Source: Sphingobacterium daejeonense
Lineage (GTDB): Bacteria; Bacteroidota; Bacteroidia; Sphingobacteriales; Sphingobacteriaceae
NCBI RefSeq assembly: GCF_901472535.1
Contig: NZ_LR590470.1
Location: 2,728,001-2,792,000 of the forward strand
Length of the DNA stretch: 64,000 bases
Reading direction: 5' to 3'
In this document: positions 1 through 11,006 of the stretch, piece after piece
Layout: the number at the start of each line of letters is the position of its first letter
Numbering within the stretch: the stretch's first letter is position 1
Translations under genes and position numbers: made by a program
The notes under the pieces: generated by a model
Told to the model about the DNA's origin: nothing
Database searches by the model: none
Seen by the model: only the letters and a program-made list of their open reading frames with translations

Positions 1-925
1 CATCGAGGTCACTACCTACGGCGACATGGTTGGTGTTGCCGGCTAGCTGACAGATATGGTCGATGTTGTTGGCCATGATTTCCATATTGCAATTGGTAGA
101 TTGTGGTGTTGAGGTTCCGCGGATCCAGTTTGGCACCATCATCCAGGCATCGAGAGCAACACCTATTACAGCTTCGCGTTCAATCAAAGCCTTGATCATA
201 TCGTCACTGAACTGACGATTGTGATCAACGAAGGTGCGGCAGTTATTATGACTTGCCCAGATATTACCTTTATATCTGTTCAGGGCATCCCAAAAAGCAT
301 CATCATTCAGATGGGTTGCATCCAGAATCATATTCAATCGATCCATTTCTTGGAGAAGGGCAATACCTTCTTTGTTGAGTTCACCTCTTGAATCTGTTCC
401 GTTGGCATATCTTCCCGGACCGTAATGTGCCGGTCCTATTGCCCGAAGTCCATAGGCATAAGCCTTTTCAACATAGGAAAGATCCACCATGGAATCGGCA
501 CCTTCAAGGCTTAAAATATAACCGATAGGTTTATTGTCATTTTCAGAACTGTTCCAATTTGCTAGGTGTGCTTCCAGATCTTCTTTGTTTTGGATCATAG
601 TGAGCTGTCCATCATCTTCCATGGCCTTATACCAAGCCAGTTGACCTTGAGTCTGTGCCCAAGCCTGTTCTGGGGAAAACCATCCGGGCAAAGGGCTATC
701 AGGTTTTACATATCGGGCAATTTGGGTCGCAACGACTAGTCCAATATTCCCTTTACGCAACTCTTCAAAAGTAACTGTAGCTTTTCCTCGGTCAGGTTTA
801 TCATCTAAACCAGACTCGCGATTATTTAGTTCTGAAATTGGGAGACGTAGATCACGGTTCCATTCCATAGCATTCATGCTCAGGTCAAGGTGACCGTCAA
901 TTAAAAATGGTAGGCTATTGCTCAT
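1..925 (-). CDS. Membrane dipeptidase, peptidase family M19 (C-terminus beyond window)
   Basis: Zinc dipeptidase of the renal-dipeptidase (M19) family, which cleaves dipeptides and often accepts a D-residue at the C-terminal side. The start ATG is at 925 and the frame is open to base 1, giving about 308 residues of an expected ~380-400. The family metal ligands are visible in order: an HLD motif near residue 13, LEGAD, DATHL, the His of WASHNN, and GSDLD at the very edge of the window. There is no clear signal peptide, so it is probably cytoplasmic. It starts 3 bases after the stop of the DSD1-type gene and is the last visible gene of the operon. Family assignment is secure; substrate (D-amino-acid dipeptides) is inferred from neighbours. 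Confidence 0.9.
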   Translation of the reverse strand, partial: MSNSLPFLIDGHLDLSMNAMEWNRDLRLPISELNNRESGLDDKPDRGKATVTFEELRKGNIGLVVATQIARYVKPDSPLPGWFSPEQAWAQTQGQLAWYKAMEDDGQLTMIQNKEDLEAHLANWNSSENDNKPIGYILSLEGADSMVDLSYVEKAYAYGLRAIGPAHYGPGRYANGTDSRGELNKEGIALLQEMDRLNMILDATHLNDDAFWDALNRYKGNIWASHNNCRTFVDHNRQFSDDMIKALIEREAVIGVALDAWMMVPNWIRGTSTPQSTNCNMEIMANNIDHICQLAGNTNHVAVGSDLD

Positions 926-928
926 AGT

Positions 929-2036
929 TTAGATATTTAGCATTCTACTTCTTCCTATAACTTGCCAAGTGGCAATCTTCTGATGGTCTTTGATGACTGA
1001 AACACGATCATATAAGGCAACTGTTGGACATACATGGGTCGGGACTGCATACAGAATTTTCCCTAGAGGATAATCTTTGCTGTCCTTTACATCCAATACC
1101 AAATGTTCTTCACTCTGAAATGCTGGAATAGCATCATCAGCATTCAAGAATTTTACTCTAGGTAATGGGGGATCTGAAGCGACTGCTTTATAGCCGAGGT
1201 CTATACAAATGCGGGTTTCATTAATTATAGAAATCACTCGCGTCAACAATACTGCCGCATATTCAAATTTCTGTTCAGGAATTTTCTGACGGTAACCCCA
1301 ATCCCAAAACACAAAGGTTCCGGGGCTGCATACAACATCTTTCCTATTTGAGTGTGTCGTAAAAGATGGCGAACCACCGATAACCATCTTAAGGGTATCC
1401 TTTGATCTCACTTGTAGTTTATCAAAAACTTCCTTGAGAATTTTATAGCATGCATCAGACTCCTTTTCTCGAATCTTAAGATCAGGATCATGGATATGGC
1501 CATCATAACCATGCACACCTTCCAGATGGAGATTAGGATAATTCTGTAAACTTTCCCACAGCCCATCAATTTGATCTTGAGAAGCTCCCGTCCTACCCAT
1601 CCCTACATTGATGTCAAAATAAATATAAAGTTCTATGGAGAGCTCCTTAGCAAGCTCTGCAAGATTTTTAATGGATGAAGAGTGATCAACTATACAAGCA
1701 AAATGTGTATTTGGATATTCCTGAATTAACTTCACCCAACGTTGGAGTTTTGGTCCTACGGGTTGATATGCCAACAGAACGTCTTTTGCATTGCTCATAG
1801 CTAGCATTTCTGCTTCAGCTATTGTTGAACATTTAAACTGATCAATACCTTCCTCGATAAGCATTTTGCTTACTTCAACCATTTTATGCGTTTTAGCATG
1901 TGGTCTCAGTCTACTGGTATTTCCCGCGACCATTTTTTTTGAGCTGCCGGATATTGTTGGCAACACGATCAGGATATATCAAAAGAGCTGGTGAATCTAT
2001 ACAGTCAGCATTCTCAACCTCAAACCAATTTTCCAT
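929..2036 (-). CDS. DSD1-family PLP enzyme: D-serine dehydratase / D-threonine aldolase type (one frameshift)
   Basis: Fold-III (alanine-racemase-like) PLP enzyme of about 368 residues. The motif RPHAKTHK near residue 45 carries the PLP lysine, and THVCPT near the C-terminus gives the His-x-Cys pair that binds the metal in eukaryotic-type D-serine dehydratases and D-threonine aldolases. The true start is ATG 2036, 2 bases after the RidA stop, with an N-terminus beginning MENWFEVENADCIDSPALLI. The frame breaks in a run of eight A on the coding strand (plus-strand T at 1933-1940); seven would restore LKKMVAGN. D-serine dehydratases release the enamine 2-aminoacrylate, which fits the RidA neighbour. 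Family secure; dehydratase versus aldolase cannot be decided from sequence alone. Confidence 0.88.
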
Positions 2037-2038
2037 AA

Positions 2039-2510
2039 TTAACCTACATGAAGTTCAAATAAAGCCTCGATTTCCACGGGGATATTATCCGGCAGGGATC
2101 CAAATCCAACAGCACTTCTCACTCCTACTCCATTTTCCTCACCCCATACTTGTGCAAACAACTCACTTGCTCCGTTGATAATAAATGGATGTTTTTCAAA
2201 TTCTGGAGTACAATTTACCATTCCCAAAACCTTGATCACTCTTTTGACTTTATTCAAAGATCCCAGGTTTGTTTTTATTGTTGACAGCATGGTGAGACCA
2301 ACTTGACGGGCTGCCAATTTTTCCCGCATCAGCATCCATATCGCTTCCAATTCTTCCAATGATCAAGCTTTTATCATCTTGTACTGGTCCATGACCTGAA
2401 AGGTATAGGTATTTCCCATCAATTAAATACGGTTTATAAACTCCAAGCGGAGCTGGCGCTGGCGGAAGTGTTAAACCTAATTTTTCAAACTGCTCATCTG
2501 CATTGTACAT
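2039..2510 (-). CDS. RidA family enamine/imine deaminase (one frameshift)
   Basis: About 156 residues of the RidA/YjgF fold, which hydrolyses reactive enamines and imines such as 2-aminoacrylate to keto acids and ammonia. The N-terminal part (2510 to about 2320) has the YLYLSGHGP strand, and the C-terminal part carries VKRVIKVLGMVNCTPEF and the family-typical VGVRSAVGFGSLPDNIPVEIEA, where the Arg usually contacts the substrate carboxylate. The two parts lie in different frames because of a run of five A (plus-strand T 2318-2322) where four are needed to read GKLAARQVGLT. It sits directly between the permease and the PLP enzyme, as expected if that enzyme makes 2-aminoacrylate. It belongs to the longer RidA subgroup. 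Confidence 0.88.
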
Positions 2511-2539
2511 ATATTAAAATTTATTGTTGTTAAAATTTA

Positions 2540-3869
2540 TTATAAAAATAAGGATAAAAGCATTACTCCAATAAGACCTACTACTGAAACAATTGCTTCC
2601 ATTACGGACCATGACTTAAAGGTATCCTTCACGGAGATTCCTAGGTATTCTTTGAACATCCAGAAACCGGAGTCATTAACATGTGAAAACATCAGACTGC
2701 CAGCTCCGATTGATAAAACCATTAAGTTTGGATTAACATGGGTAGACTGAATCAATGGCAACAAAACACTTGCAGCAGTTAGGGCAGCTACTGTTGCTGA
2801 ACCGATACATCCACGAATAATAGCAGTTATGATCCAAGCCAGTATCAATGGATGTATTGGCAGTCCCTGAAGATTTTCTGCAAGTAATAGGCTGACTCCA
2901 CTTTCTTCCATAACCTGGTTTGAAAACTCCTGATCCTGCAATAATCAATAGAATCATCGCGATATCCTTGACAGCATCAGAATAAGTAGCCATCACACTT
3001 TTGATTGGCCTCCCTAAGCTTACACCCAAGGAAAATGTAGCATAAATAATAGCGACCAACATTACAATATTTGCAGACCCCAAGAAGGCAATAATTTCAT
3101 GGGCTGTTTCATACGACTTCGGAACAATATAAGGAAGCACAGTAAACAATATGATCATAATCACAGGCAGGAGCGCCGTGATAAAAGAATTCCATTTCCC
3201 AGGTTTTTCATATCCTTCGTCTACCACCTTGGTATCTTCGAAATTGAATATTTCCGATTTACCTGCCTTGATATGTTTTAAAGTTTTACTGAACAAGGGA
3301 CCACCGAGGATAATTGCAGGAATGGCGATTATAATTCCATAGATCAGGGTTAATCCCATATTAGCGTTGAACAGGACTACCAATGCAACGGGTGAAGGAT
3401 GCGGAGGGATAAAGCCATGTGTGACAGACAAGGCTGCTAACATCGGCAAACCTATGTAAACCAGCGGTAACTTATATTTATAGACAATGGAGAATATCAA
3501 GGGCACCAATAACACAAAACCAACTCCATAGAACAAAGGAATACCGACTATAAATCCGGTGAATGCCATCCCCCATTGCAAATATTTTACGCCAAATAGT
3601 TTGACCATCACGGTGGAGATATTTTCTGCAGCTCCACTTTCTGCAACAATCTTTCCCAACATTGCTCCCAATACGATTATAAGTGTCAATCCTCCCATTA
3701 TGGAGCCTATACCCTTCTCGACCGTAGCGGGTATCTTTGACATGGGAATACCCAATACAATAGCTGCCAGAATGGAAACGATAAGGAATGAAATAAAGGT
3801 GTTGACTTTAAAATAGGTGATTAATAGTACCAGAAAGAGTAGGCTCAATAAGACAATTATAAATACCAT
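2540..3869 (-). CDS. GntP/DsdX-family permease (one frameshift)
   Basis: Integral membrane H+ symporter of the GntP family, about 442 residues with roughly a dozen hydrophobic helices. The family motif THGFIPPHPSPVALV lies near residue 150. The frame breaks near 2917 where one extra G (plus strand) separates AGSGVFK from QVMEESGVSLLL; the remaining C-terminal 130 residues follow in the next frame and end normally. The GntP family contains gluconate transporters and the D-serine transporter DsdX, and sequence alone does not separate them. The next two genes are RidA and a DSD1-type enzyme, so a D-serine or related amino-acid substrate is favoured by context. It is preceded by the SusD terminator and a possible own promoter. 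Confidence 0.87.
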
Positions 3870-3980
3870 ATAGTTTATAATTATTGTTTAAGTTCAGGGA
3901 TGATTCCCATTTCATTGGGATATTGGTTAATGTTATTCTCTAAAATAAGAAATTGTTTTGGGATTCAGTTTTGAAAACAT

Positions 3981-3988
3981 CAAATCTA
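3981..3988 (-). promoter_or_regulatory. Candidate Bacteroidota -7 element upstream of the permease operon
   Basis: On the minus strand the sequence reads TAGATTTG, an exact match to the Bacteroidota -7 consensus TAnnTTTG, about 112 bases before the permease start. I see no convincing TTTG at the -33 position, so this is only a candidate. Its place between the SusD terminator and the permease fits an independent operon promoter. Confidence 0.35.
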
Positions 3989-4104
3989 AAAGGATATAGA
4001 TTCTTAAAAATGTAAAACCTTAACAAAAATTCAGTTAATGATAACTCAAGGAAAATTTCAGAAATTATTTATTCTCTATTTATTTATTCTATCATTAAAA
4101 TAAA

Positions 4105-4137
4105 AAAACTGCCTGAATGTTATATTCAGGCAGTTTT
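4105..4137 (-). terminator. Rho-independent terminator after SusD
   Basis: A perfect 13-base inverted repeat (AAAACTGCCTGAA with a 7-base loop) lies 19 bases after the SusD stop. On the minus strand the hairpin is followed by a run of T residues, so it ends SusC/SusD transcription. The plus strand offers only four T, so it may work weakly in that direction. It separates SusC/SusD from the downstream catabolic operon. Confidence 0.85.
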
Positions 4138-4155
4138 ATATCACGTATACTATTG

Positions 4156-5668
4156 TTAGTAACCTTTGTTTTGAATTAGTTTAGAATTATTTCTGATTTC
4201 AGCAGTAGGTTTAGGAAACAACAACTCTCTTTCAGTAACTACCGGGCCATAAGAAAATTTATGTCCAACATAGTTTTCAAATTTCTTGGTAGAGACATTG
4301 AAAGCTTTTCTGAGGCGCACCATATCAAACCAAGTTATATTTTCATAACATAGTTCATGCCACCTCTCCTTCCAGATTGCTTCACGGAGTTGATCTTTTG
4401 ACAGTCCAGCCAAAGGAGCTAATTCAGCTCTCTTCCTGATTGCATTCACAGCTTCATATACATTCGCACTTGGGCCGGCAACCTCGTTCATTGCTTCAGC
4501 ATATAATAGCAATACATCCGCATAACGTATAATAGACCAATTCAAATCACTGTTTGTTGTACTGGTTTGTGCATCATAGTCAAAGTGCTTGTAAATAAAG
4601 TAAGCACCTAATTCCACTTCTCTACTACGATCCGCTTCATGGGTAAATTTAGTAAAGAAGAATTGTTTTTCCTTTCTTCTTAAATCATTTGAGTCGTAAG
4701 ATTCCACAAAATCTTTAGTAGCATATATGCCACCAGTTTCATCTGAATAAGCAGAGATATTTTTGTTATATGGAATAATTGCTACTTGCCAATTTGAAGG
4801 AATAACCTGAGTTTTATATTGAATGCTAAAAATGTTCTCAGAACCATTTTTCTTTTTTGGATCATGCAAATCATTGTATGAAGGAAACAATTGGTATTGA
4901 CCAGAATTAATTACTTCTTGAGAGGCCTTGGCTGAAAGGTCATAGTAAGCAGCACCTTTATTGAGGGGAAAACCAGCCATAGTAAGATAAACCTTAGCCA
5001 TTAGTGACTTAACGATTCCCATATTTATTTTTGCCGCTTTGATCATTCCAAGGCAATCCAGATGCTTCCGCTATTTTCAAGTCACTTACGATCAAATCAT
5101 AAACTTGTTCCACCTTAGCTTGTTCAGGATACAACTGTTCTGATTTTAAATCCACGGCTTCAGTAACCAAAGGTATCTCTCCAAACATTTGAACCAGATT
5201 AAAATAAAAGAATGCTCTCAGGCAATGTGCCTCGCCTAAAATCATTTTTTTCTCATTCTCATCCATATTGATATTCGGAATATTCGCTATAGAAAGGTTA
5301 GCATTACCAATGCCACGGTAATATGTTGACCAATAATCGAGGCCATAACCATTGTCAGAGGTATTTCGCAGATCTTTCACATAATAACTATTTACCGCTT
5401 GGCCGAGATCGGTCGCCGCCAGCCCTGTAGCGAATTCCAACATCATCCATGTACCACCGCCAAAGCCACTACCCATTGGGTTTCTCAGATTTGCATATAT
5501 AGCACTAACTGAACTTCTAGCGTGTTCAGGTTTTGTAAAATAATTCTCTACAGTAAAATTACTTGGGTCAGATTCATCTAAAAATCCTGAACATCCGACA
5601 ATAGCTCCAAAAGCAAGCATGCTAGAAGTAATCTTAAAAGTTGTTTTTATATATCTTAAATATTTCAT
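4156..5668 (-). CDS. SusD/RagB-like outer-membrane nutrient-binding lipoprotein (one frameshift)
   Basis: Surface lipoprotein of about 503 residues that caps the SusC channel and binds substrate. The N-terminus ends in a lipobox (GAIVGCSGF), followed by the N-terminal SusD domain with the EAHCLRAFFYFNLVQMFGEIPLV helix pair and a C-terminal RagB domain with RYADVLLLYAEAMNE and RKRAELAPL. The frame breaks at a run of five A on the coding strand (plus-strand T 5028-5032); four give SGKINMGIVKSLMAKVYL. It begins 15 bases after the SusC stop and forms the usual transporter pair. Substrate is not deducible from sequence; the downstream enzymes suggest peptides or D-amino-acid compounds. Confidence 0.9.
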
Positions 5669-5683
5669 GATGTTCTAATTAAA

Positions 5684-8600
5684 TTATAAACCAATATTAA
5701 GTCCGAAAGTAAAAACTCTAGGCCTAGGGTAATCATACATACCAAATCCTTGGTCAAAAGGAGAACCTGAATTGGATACCTCAGGATCATACCCAGCGTA
5801 TTTGGTAACGACAAAGAAGTTTTGAACGGATGCAAAGAATCTTAATTTATCTAAATGCATTCTAGTTAAGAGATCCGAGTTAACATTATAGGAAAGCATT
5901 AGATTTCTACCTCTAATAAAAGAAGCATCAGTTACTTTATGACTGTCATTGTTTGTAGTGTAATACGCATTAATTGGTCTTACCTGAGCAATTGAGGTAT
6001 TTTGATTTTCCGGCGTCCAAGCATTCAATACCGTTTTGTAGCTGTTTGCAATACCTTGTCTGTCTTCAGCTGAGTGAATACTGCGATCCAAAACATCATT
6101 TCCAAACATATATTGGAGATCAATCAACAAGGAGAAGTTTTTGTATTTAAAGGTATTTGAAAATGTTCCGTAACCATCTGGAATACCACGTCCAATAATT
6201 GTTTTATCGTTATCATTTATCACACCATCTGCATTGATATCTTGGTATTTCACATCACCTGGAAGCATATTATATTTTTCAGCTTCAGCTGCTTCTTCAG
6301 ATGACCAGGTTCCTAGATGTTGAAAGCCCCAAAAAGATCCAACTGCTTCGCCGGTACGGATTATTGTATTGCCATTAAAAATATCTGAGCCTCCTACCAA
6401 TCTTAACACTCGATTTCTATTGTAAGAAAAATTGAATAACCCTGACCAACTGAAAACATCATTACCGATGTTTGCAACATTTACCCCAACCTCAATACCA
6501 TCATTTTTCATACTTCCAATGTTTCTAAAAATAGTTCCATAACCACTTGACAATGGAATTGGAGCATCCAGAAGCATATCATTTACTTGTCTGTGGTAAA
6601 CATCGAGTTCGAAATTCAATTTGTTTTGAAACAATCCCAATTCTAATCCCAGGTCAACCTGTTGAGTTCTTTCCCACTTTAAAGTAGGATTTGCAATTCT
6701 GCTGGTACCGACCCCTACCAAACGGTCACCCCCTTGGATGATTTCGTAATTTCCCATTCCAGCCAAAGCGCGATAAGCAGGGATTTCAGAATTACCTGTT
6801 GCACCGTAACTCATTCTTAATTTCAAATTCGAAATAGTTTCATGATCCTTTAGGAAGTTTTCTTCATTGATCTTCCAAGCGACAGCTGCAGATGGGAAAA
6901 ATGCATATTGATTATCCTGACCAAATTTTGAAGATCCGTCTATACGACCCGTAAAAGTAAACAGGTATTTATTCAATAGCGTATAATTGATCCGAGTAAA
7001 ATATGAATTAAGACCATTCGCGTTAGCACCGGAAGAAGGGGCGTTCATCGTTGCACCAGCACCTAGGTTATTAAATTGGTAATAGAAATCAGCATACTTG
7101 CTTGAACTGGCATATGAACCAAAGTAATCAGTATGCTGCCAAGAGAAGCCCAACATAGCATTAATGGAATGGATGTCACCAAAATCTTTTAGATAGGTGA
7201 AGTAATTTTCAAACTGCCAGGAGTTGAATCTTTTGTTGTCCACGTTTGCAGTACCATCACTTGAAATGTATTGAAGACCAGCTGCAGCAGCATAATCTCT
7301 TCGTTGATTTATAATATTTGTTCCGATAGATGTGCGGAATTCCAAACCATCCAATAATTTAATATTGGCATACATATTACCAATAAAAGGTTGGGTTGAA
7401 AGATAATAAAGACGTTCATCGGCCACACGTATAGGGTTATCTCCACCTTCCATGCCTGGATAATCGCGATTACTTGCCCAACTTCCATCAGCATAGCGAA
7501 CAGGAATTAACGGTAAAGCTTCTAGGACCTGGCGCATCATGGTAATGCCTCCTCCACCTAATTCATCAACTTGTTTATCTTTTTGGTCTGTGTAACTCAA
7601 CACACCCCCTACCTTAAACCAGTCTCTAATCTGTGTATCGAATACAAAGCGAGCAGAATATCGTTTCTGCCACGATCCATAAGCAACCCCCTGTTCATTG
7701 CGGTAATTTACAAAACCGCCATAGGAGCCTTTTTCATTACCATTGGTAAAGCTTAATTGATGGTTTTGTGTGATAGCATTTCTAAACGCTTCTTTTTGCC
7801 AATCTGTATTGTACAATGGCTTTCCATTGTCGTCAAATAATAGCGGGTTATTTCTTTTGGTGGTCGGATCGGTATACTTAGTACCCGTTGCCCATCCAAC
7901 AGGGTCAAATTTTTGCGCATTTTTGTATGCAAGCTCTTCCACTGCCAAAAACTCTTCAGAAGTTAATACTGGCAATAATTTTGGAGCGTATCCAACACCA
8001 ATATCTGCATCGTAAGTCGCTTTGCCACCACCAGATGTCCCTTTTTTAGTGGTTACAATAACAACACCATTAGCACCTCTGGCACCATAGATTGCAGTAG
8101 AAGATGCGTCTTTCAGAACTTCAACAGATGCAATATCATTAGGATTGATATAATCTATTGGTGAGCTACCATTTTGAAGCCCATCTCTACTCATAATTAC
8201 CCCATCAATAACATAAAGGGGATTATTGGTAGTAGAAATTGAACTAGAACCACGGATTCGAATATTTGTTCTTCCACCTGGCCGTCCGGAACTTGTAGAG
8301 ACATTAACACCTGTTATTTTCCCACCTAATGCTTGATTTAAATTTGAATTAGGTCTTTCACTTAAGGCTTCACCTTGAACAGTTCCCACAGCACCTGTTA
8401 AGTCACTTTTTTTGACAACGCCATAACCAACTGCAACAACCACCTCTTCAATAGATTCCGATGAAGAAACTAGTTGAACATTTACAACCGTTCGGTTATT
8501 AATGGAAACTGTTTGGGAATTGTATCCCATGTAGGTAAAAACTAGGCTTTGATCTCCATTAGTTTTTATTTCATAATTTCCATCAGCATTCGTACTCGTG

Positions 8601-8759
8601 CTTTCATTTCCTGAACTAACTTTAATTTGAAACACCTGCCAGGGGTTCATTAGTTGAGGACGTTACTTTTCCTGTAATTGTAAGTTCTTGGGCTAGTGTT
8701 ATTTTCGAAAGCAATAAAAATAACAACAAAAGAACACATTGATTGAAGGTTCTCATCAT
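5684..8759 (-). CDS. SusC/RagA-family TonB-dependent outer-membrane transporter (one frameshift)
   Basis: About 1,024 residues. It has a signal peptide (MMRTFNQCVLL to TLAQ), a carboxypeptidase-like regulatory domain, a plug domain with the SusC-type signature VLKDASSTAIYGARGANGVV, and a long beta-barrel ending in FTFGLNIGL. There is no STN domain, so signalling through an anti-sigma factor is not expected. I place the start at ATG 8759, because the signal peptide lies in another frame from the body: an extra A near 8626-8628 must be removed to read PLAGVSIKVSSG. It forms a pair with the SusD gene that follows 15 bases later and runs toward the D-amino-acid operon. Confidence 0.92.
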
Positions 8760-8872
8760 AGTTTTAAGTTTATTATAAGGGTTATATTTAAAAAAAAATC
8801 ATAATCCAGTAGGATATGAAAAACCTTTATTAATCCCTTATAATCTTCTCAAAGAATTATTTTGAAAAGGAC

Positions 8873-8880
8873 CAAAACTA
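8873..8880 (-). promoter_or_regulatory. Candidate -7 element upstream of SusC
   Basis: The minus strand reads TAGTTTTG, matching TAnnTTTG, about 114 bases before the SusC start. No matching -33 TTTG is seen at the usual distance. The same distance to the start and the same motif type occur before the permease gene (3981-3988), which makes chance a little less likely, but the region is AT-rich. Confidence 0.3.
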
Positions 8881-9163
8881 TGTAGTACAATAATTCTCAT
8901 CGGATGAAAATTAATTGTATTAAATAAATTCAAAAGTCGTTAAGACTAAAAATGATACTTATGTTAGGTTTATAAGGTTGAACAAAAGGTTATTTTATCC
9001 AATTGATCATAATTTAACCTACTTTATTGGCATTAGTATCCTGTACTATCCTGACATTTAGTGATTTCTCTTTTCATGTGGTTGGTGGGGATAGCGACCC
9101 ATTTAATTAACTAGCAATTTATAGTGACACCCCTACAGGGTTGGATGGCGCTGTGTAATCTTT

Positions 9164-9222
9164 TCTAGAATAGTTGCACCCCTAGCGGGGTTAACAAACA
9201 TGCCACACCTACGGCGTTGGTG
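9164..9222. repeat. Direct repeat copy 1 (59 bases)
   Basis: This 59-base unit begins TCTAGAATAGTTGCACCCC and ends CGGCGTTGGTG. It recurs at 9389-9447 with only three differences by my reading. A third, partial copy of its first part lies near 9341. The unit contains two short palindromes, one around CCCCTAGCGGGG and one around CACCTACGGCG. Confidence 0.8.
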
Positions 9223-9388
9223 TTTGAGGCGATATACATTTCTATAGATATTACATGCCGATGGCATTTAAGAGATATTTCATGCCTCCGGCATTTAACC
9301 CCGATGGGGTTTTTTCGCCGTGGCAGGTGTCCCCACCTGCCTAGAATAGTTGCACCCCTCTGGGGTTTTATGTTTTGGAACAATGGTT

Positions 9389-9447
9389 TCTAGAATAGTT
9401 GCACCCCTAGCGGAGTTAACAAACATGCCACACCTATGGTGTTGGTG
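9389..9447. repeat. Direct repeat copy 2 (59 bases)
   Basis: Second copy of the 59-base unit at 9164-9222, in the same orientation. The three differences are transitions that weaken the internal palindromes (for example GCGGGG to GCGGAG), as expected if this copy is older or under less constraint. Confidence 0.8.
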
Positions 9448-9552
9448 ATGTGGTGATTTTTCAGCCATGGAATGGTAAATAATTTGTGTTATTAGCCCAA
9501 GTCAGGCCATTTCCCTGGCCAACGCTCAAGACTTGAGCTAGCTCAGCTACGG

Positions 9553-9576
9553 ATGGTTGGTGGGGACACCAACCAT
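9553..9576. repeat. Strong hairpin downstream of the eCIS operon
   Basis: A perfect 10-base inverted repeat, ATGGTTGGTG, with a GGGA loop lies about 40 bases after the last eCIS gene. It has no T tract, so it is not a classical intrinsic terminator. It may stabilise the 3' end of the eCIS transcript or simply be a member of the repeat family; partial copies occur near 9077 and 9604. Confidence 0.55.
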
Positions 9577-9617
9577 GGCGGGTTGGACACAAACCATGGC
9601 AATTGGGGACACCAACA

Positions 9618-10986
9618 TTATCCAAAGGGTTTTCCTTCTTTCAGCAATTCTTTTTTTATGCCTGCAAGGACGTCGGTATAGTAGATTCGTTTTGCTGTAT
9701 CCTTATTTTGTTGTCTTTCGAATGCTTTGATGCAGGCGTAATGGACTACATTGATGATTGATCCTCCGGAAATGACATAATTCTTCACCATTTCTGGGAT
9801 ATCTGCAGGTTGGTCGTTGTTGTAGAATTGGACATCTTGCGGAAAAGCGAGTCTCCAAATCTTGACTCTTTCATCAGGCTCGGGGATGCTGAATTTTAAG
9901 ATTGCATTGAATCGACGCATAAAAGCATCATCAATATTATTTTTCATATTGGTAGCAAGAATGACCATACCGTTATAGTCTTCAATGCGTTGCAAGAGGT
10001 AGGATACTTCTTGGTTAGCATATTTATCATGCGCATCCCGGACATTGGTTCTTTTGCCGAACAAGGAGTCTGCTTCATCAAAGAAAAGGATCCAACCCTT
10101 GTCTTCTGCTTTTAGCAAAAATCTGTTCGAGATTTTTTTCGGTTTCACCGATATATTTTGACAATACCATCGAAAGGTCAATCTTATAGACTTCCTTGCC
10201 TACTTCTTTCCCCAAAAGACCAACGGTTAGGGTTTTACCTGTTCCAGACGGACCATACAACAATGCTTTGTAGCCATTGTTAATTCTTCCAGACATATTC
10301 CATTCATTAACCAATAATGAATTATATCTCAACCAACTCTTTAATTCATTTACCTGCGTTATCAGTTCGTCATTTATTACAAGGTCTTTCCATTCAAGTT
10401 CTGTTTTAATGAGTTTTTGCTGGGAAGTGAATACTAAATTTTGGTTGTGTAGATTCACCATAAATAAATTGGTCCAGAAATTCTTTGGAGAACATAATTT
10501 TACTGCTCATCTCGGGTTCTCCAGATGCATGGTCATCGAGCCATAATATTTTCTTTTTCTCGAAGATTATGGTCTGCCCAAAATAGTTTTTGGATTTCCA
10601 ATTCTTTTGTTAAAATCATCTTCGGCCAATAAAAATATTGCTGTTTCCGCAGTCGGTAAAAAACCTCTAAAGTCCTTTCCGCGCACACCACCAATTTTTT
10701 GGAAATCACCGGATTGATTGAGTTTAAAGTTGATGAGGTTATCAAAAAGGTCGGGTTGGATATGTGGGACCATTCCTAAAACCAACAGGCTTGCTTCATT
10801 TATGTTCAGCTTGTGATTGACAATAAATTCAAAAAGTTTAGGGGACCATTTTTTATAGATCGGCAATGGTTTGGGGATATCGTTGCCATCAGGAAAATAG
10901 ACATTTAATCTGTATAAGATCAATTGTTCTAAGTATCTAAATTCTTCAGGTGAATTGAAATCGAGGAATGAGATTACTAGTTTCAT
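9618..10986 (-). CDS. eCIS AAA+ ATPase, Afp15-like (about four frameshifts)
   Basis: AAA+ ATPase of about 455 residues, the family found at the end of Afp/PVC-type operons and needed for particle assembly. The ~190-residue N-terminal domain includes GVRGKDFRGFLPTAETAIF and is special to this family. The ATPase core has Walker A GPSGTGKT, the sensor-like region YIGETEKNL, Walker B ILFFDEADSLFGKR and the arginine-rich FMRRFNAI. The frame is broken near 10590, 10555, 10425 and 10120; in the cases I resolved, removing one base from a short A or G run restores the protein (for example AKAEDKGWILFF). It begins 20 bases after the haloperoxidase-like gene and closes the operon. Confidence 0.9.
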
Positions 10987-11006
10987 GAGATTCTTTTATG
11001 TCTTTT

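Larger units (their letters stand above)
9121..9617. repeat. Intergenic island of short GC-rich palindromic repeats
   Basis: Between the SusC promoter region and the eCIS ATPase lies about 500 bases without a credible gene. It is filled with short palindromes that stand out from the AT-rich surroundings: several copies of a GCACCCC...GGGGTT unit, ATGCC...GGCAT units near 9255 and 9282, a GGCAGG...CCTGCC-like hairpin near 9322, and repeated copies of a GTTGGTGGGGACACCAAC type hairpin near 9553-9615. Such REP-like clusters occur between operons in many Sphingobacteriales. The upstream part, 8760-9120, is plain AT-rich leader sequence for SusC with no other feature I can support. Confidence 0.7.

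Noticed and set aside
1933..1940. Programmed frameshift in the DSD1-type gene
   Set aside because: The eight-A run could allow slippage, but the same kind of one-base break occurs in dozens of unrelated genes here, so an error or general cause is more likely than regulation.
9165..9383. 72-residue minus-strand open frame in the repeat island
   Set aside because: It runs through the palindromic repeat units, has a repeat-driven composition and no protein-like features; best explained as repeat DNA.
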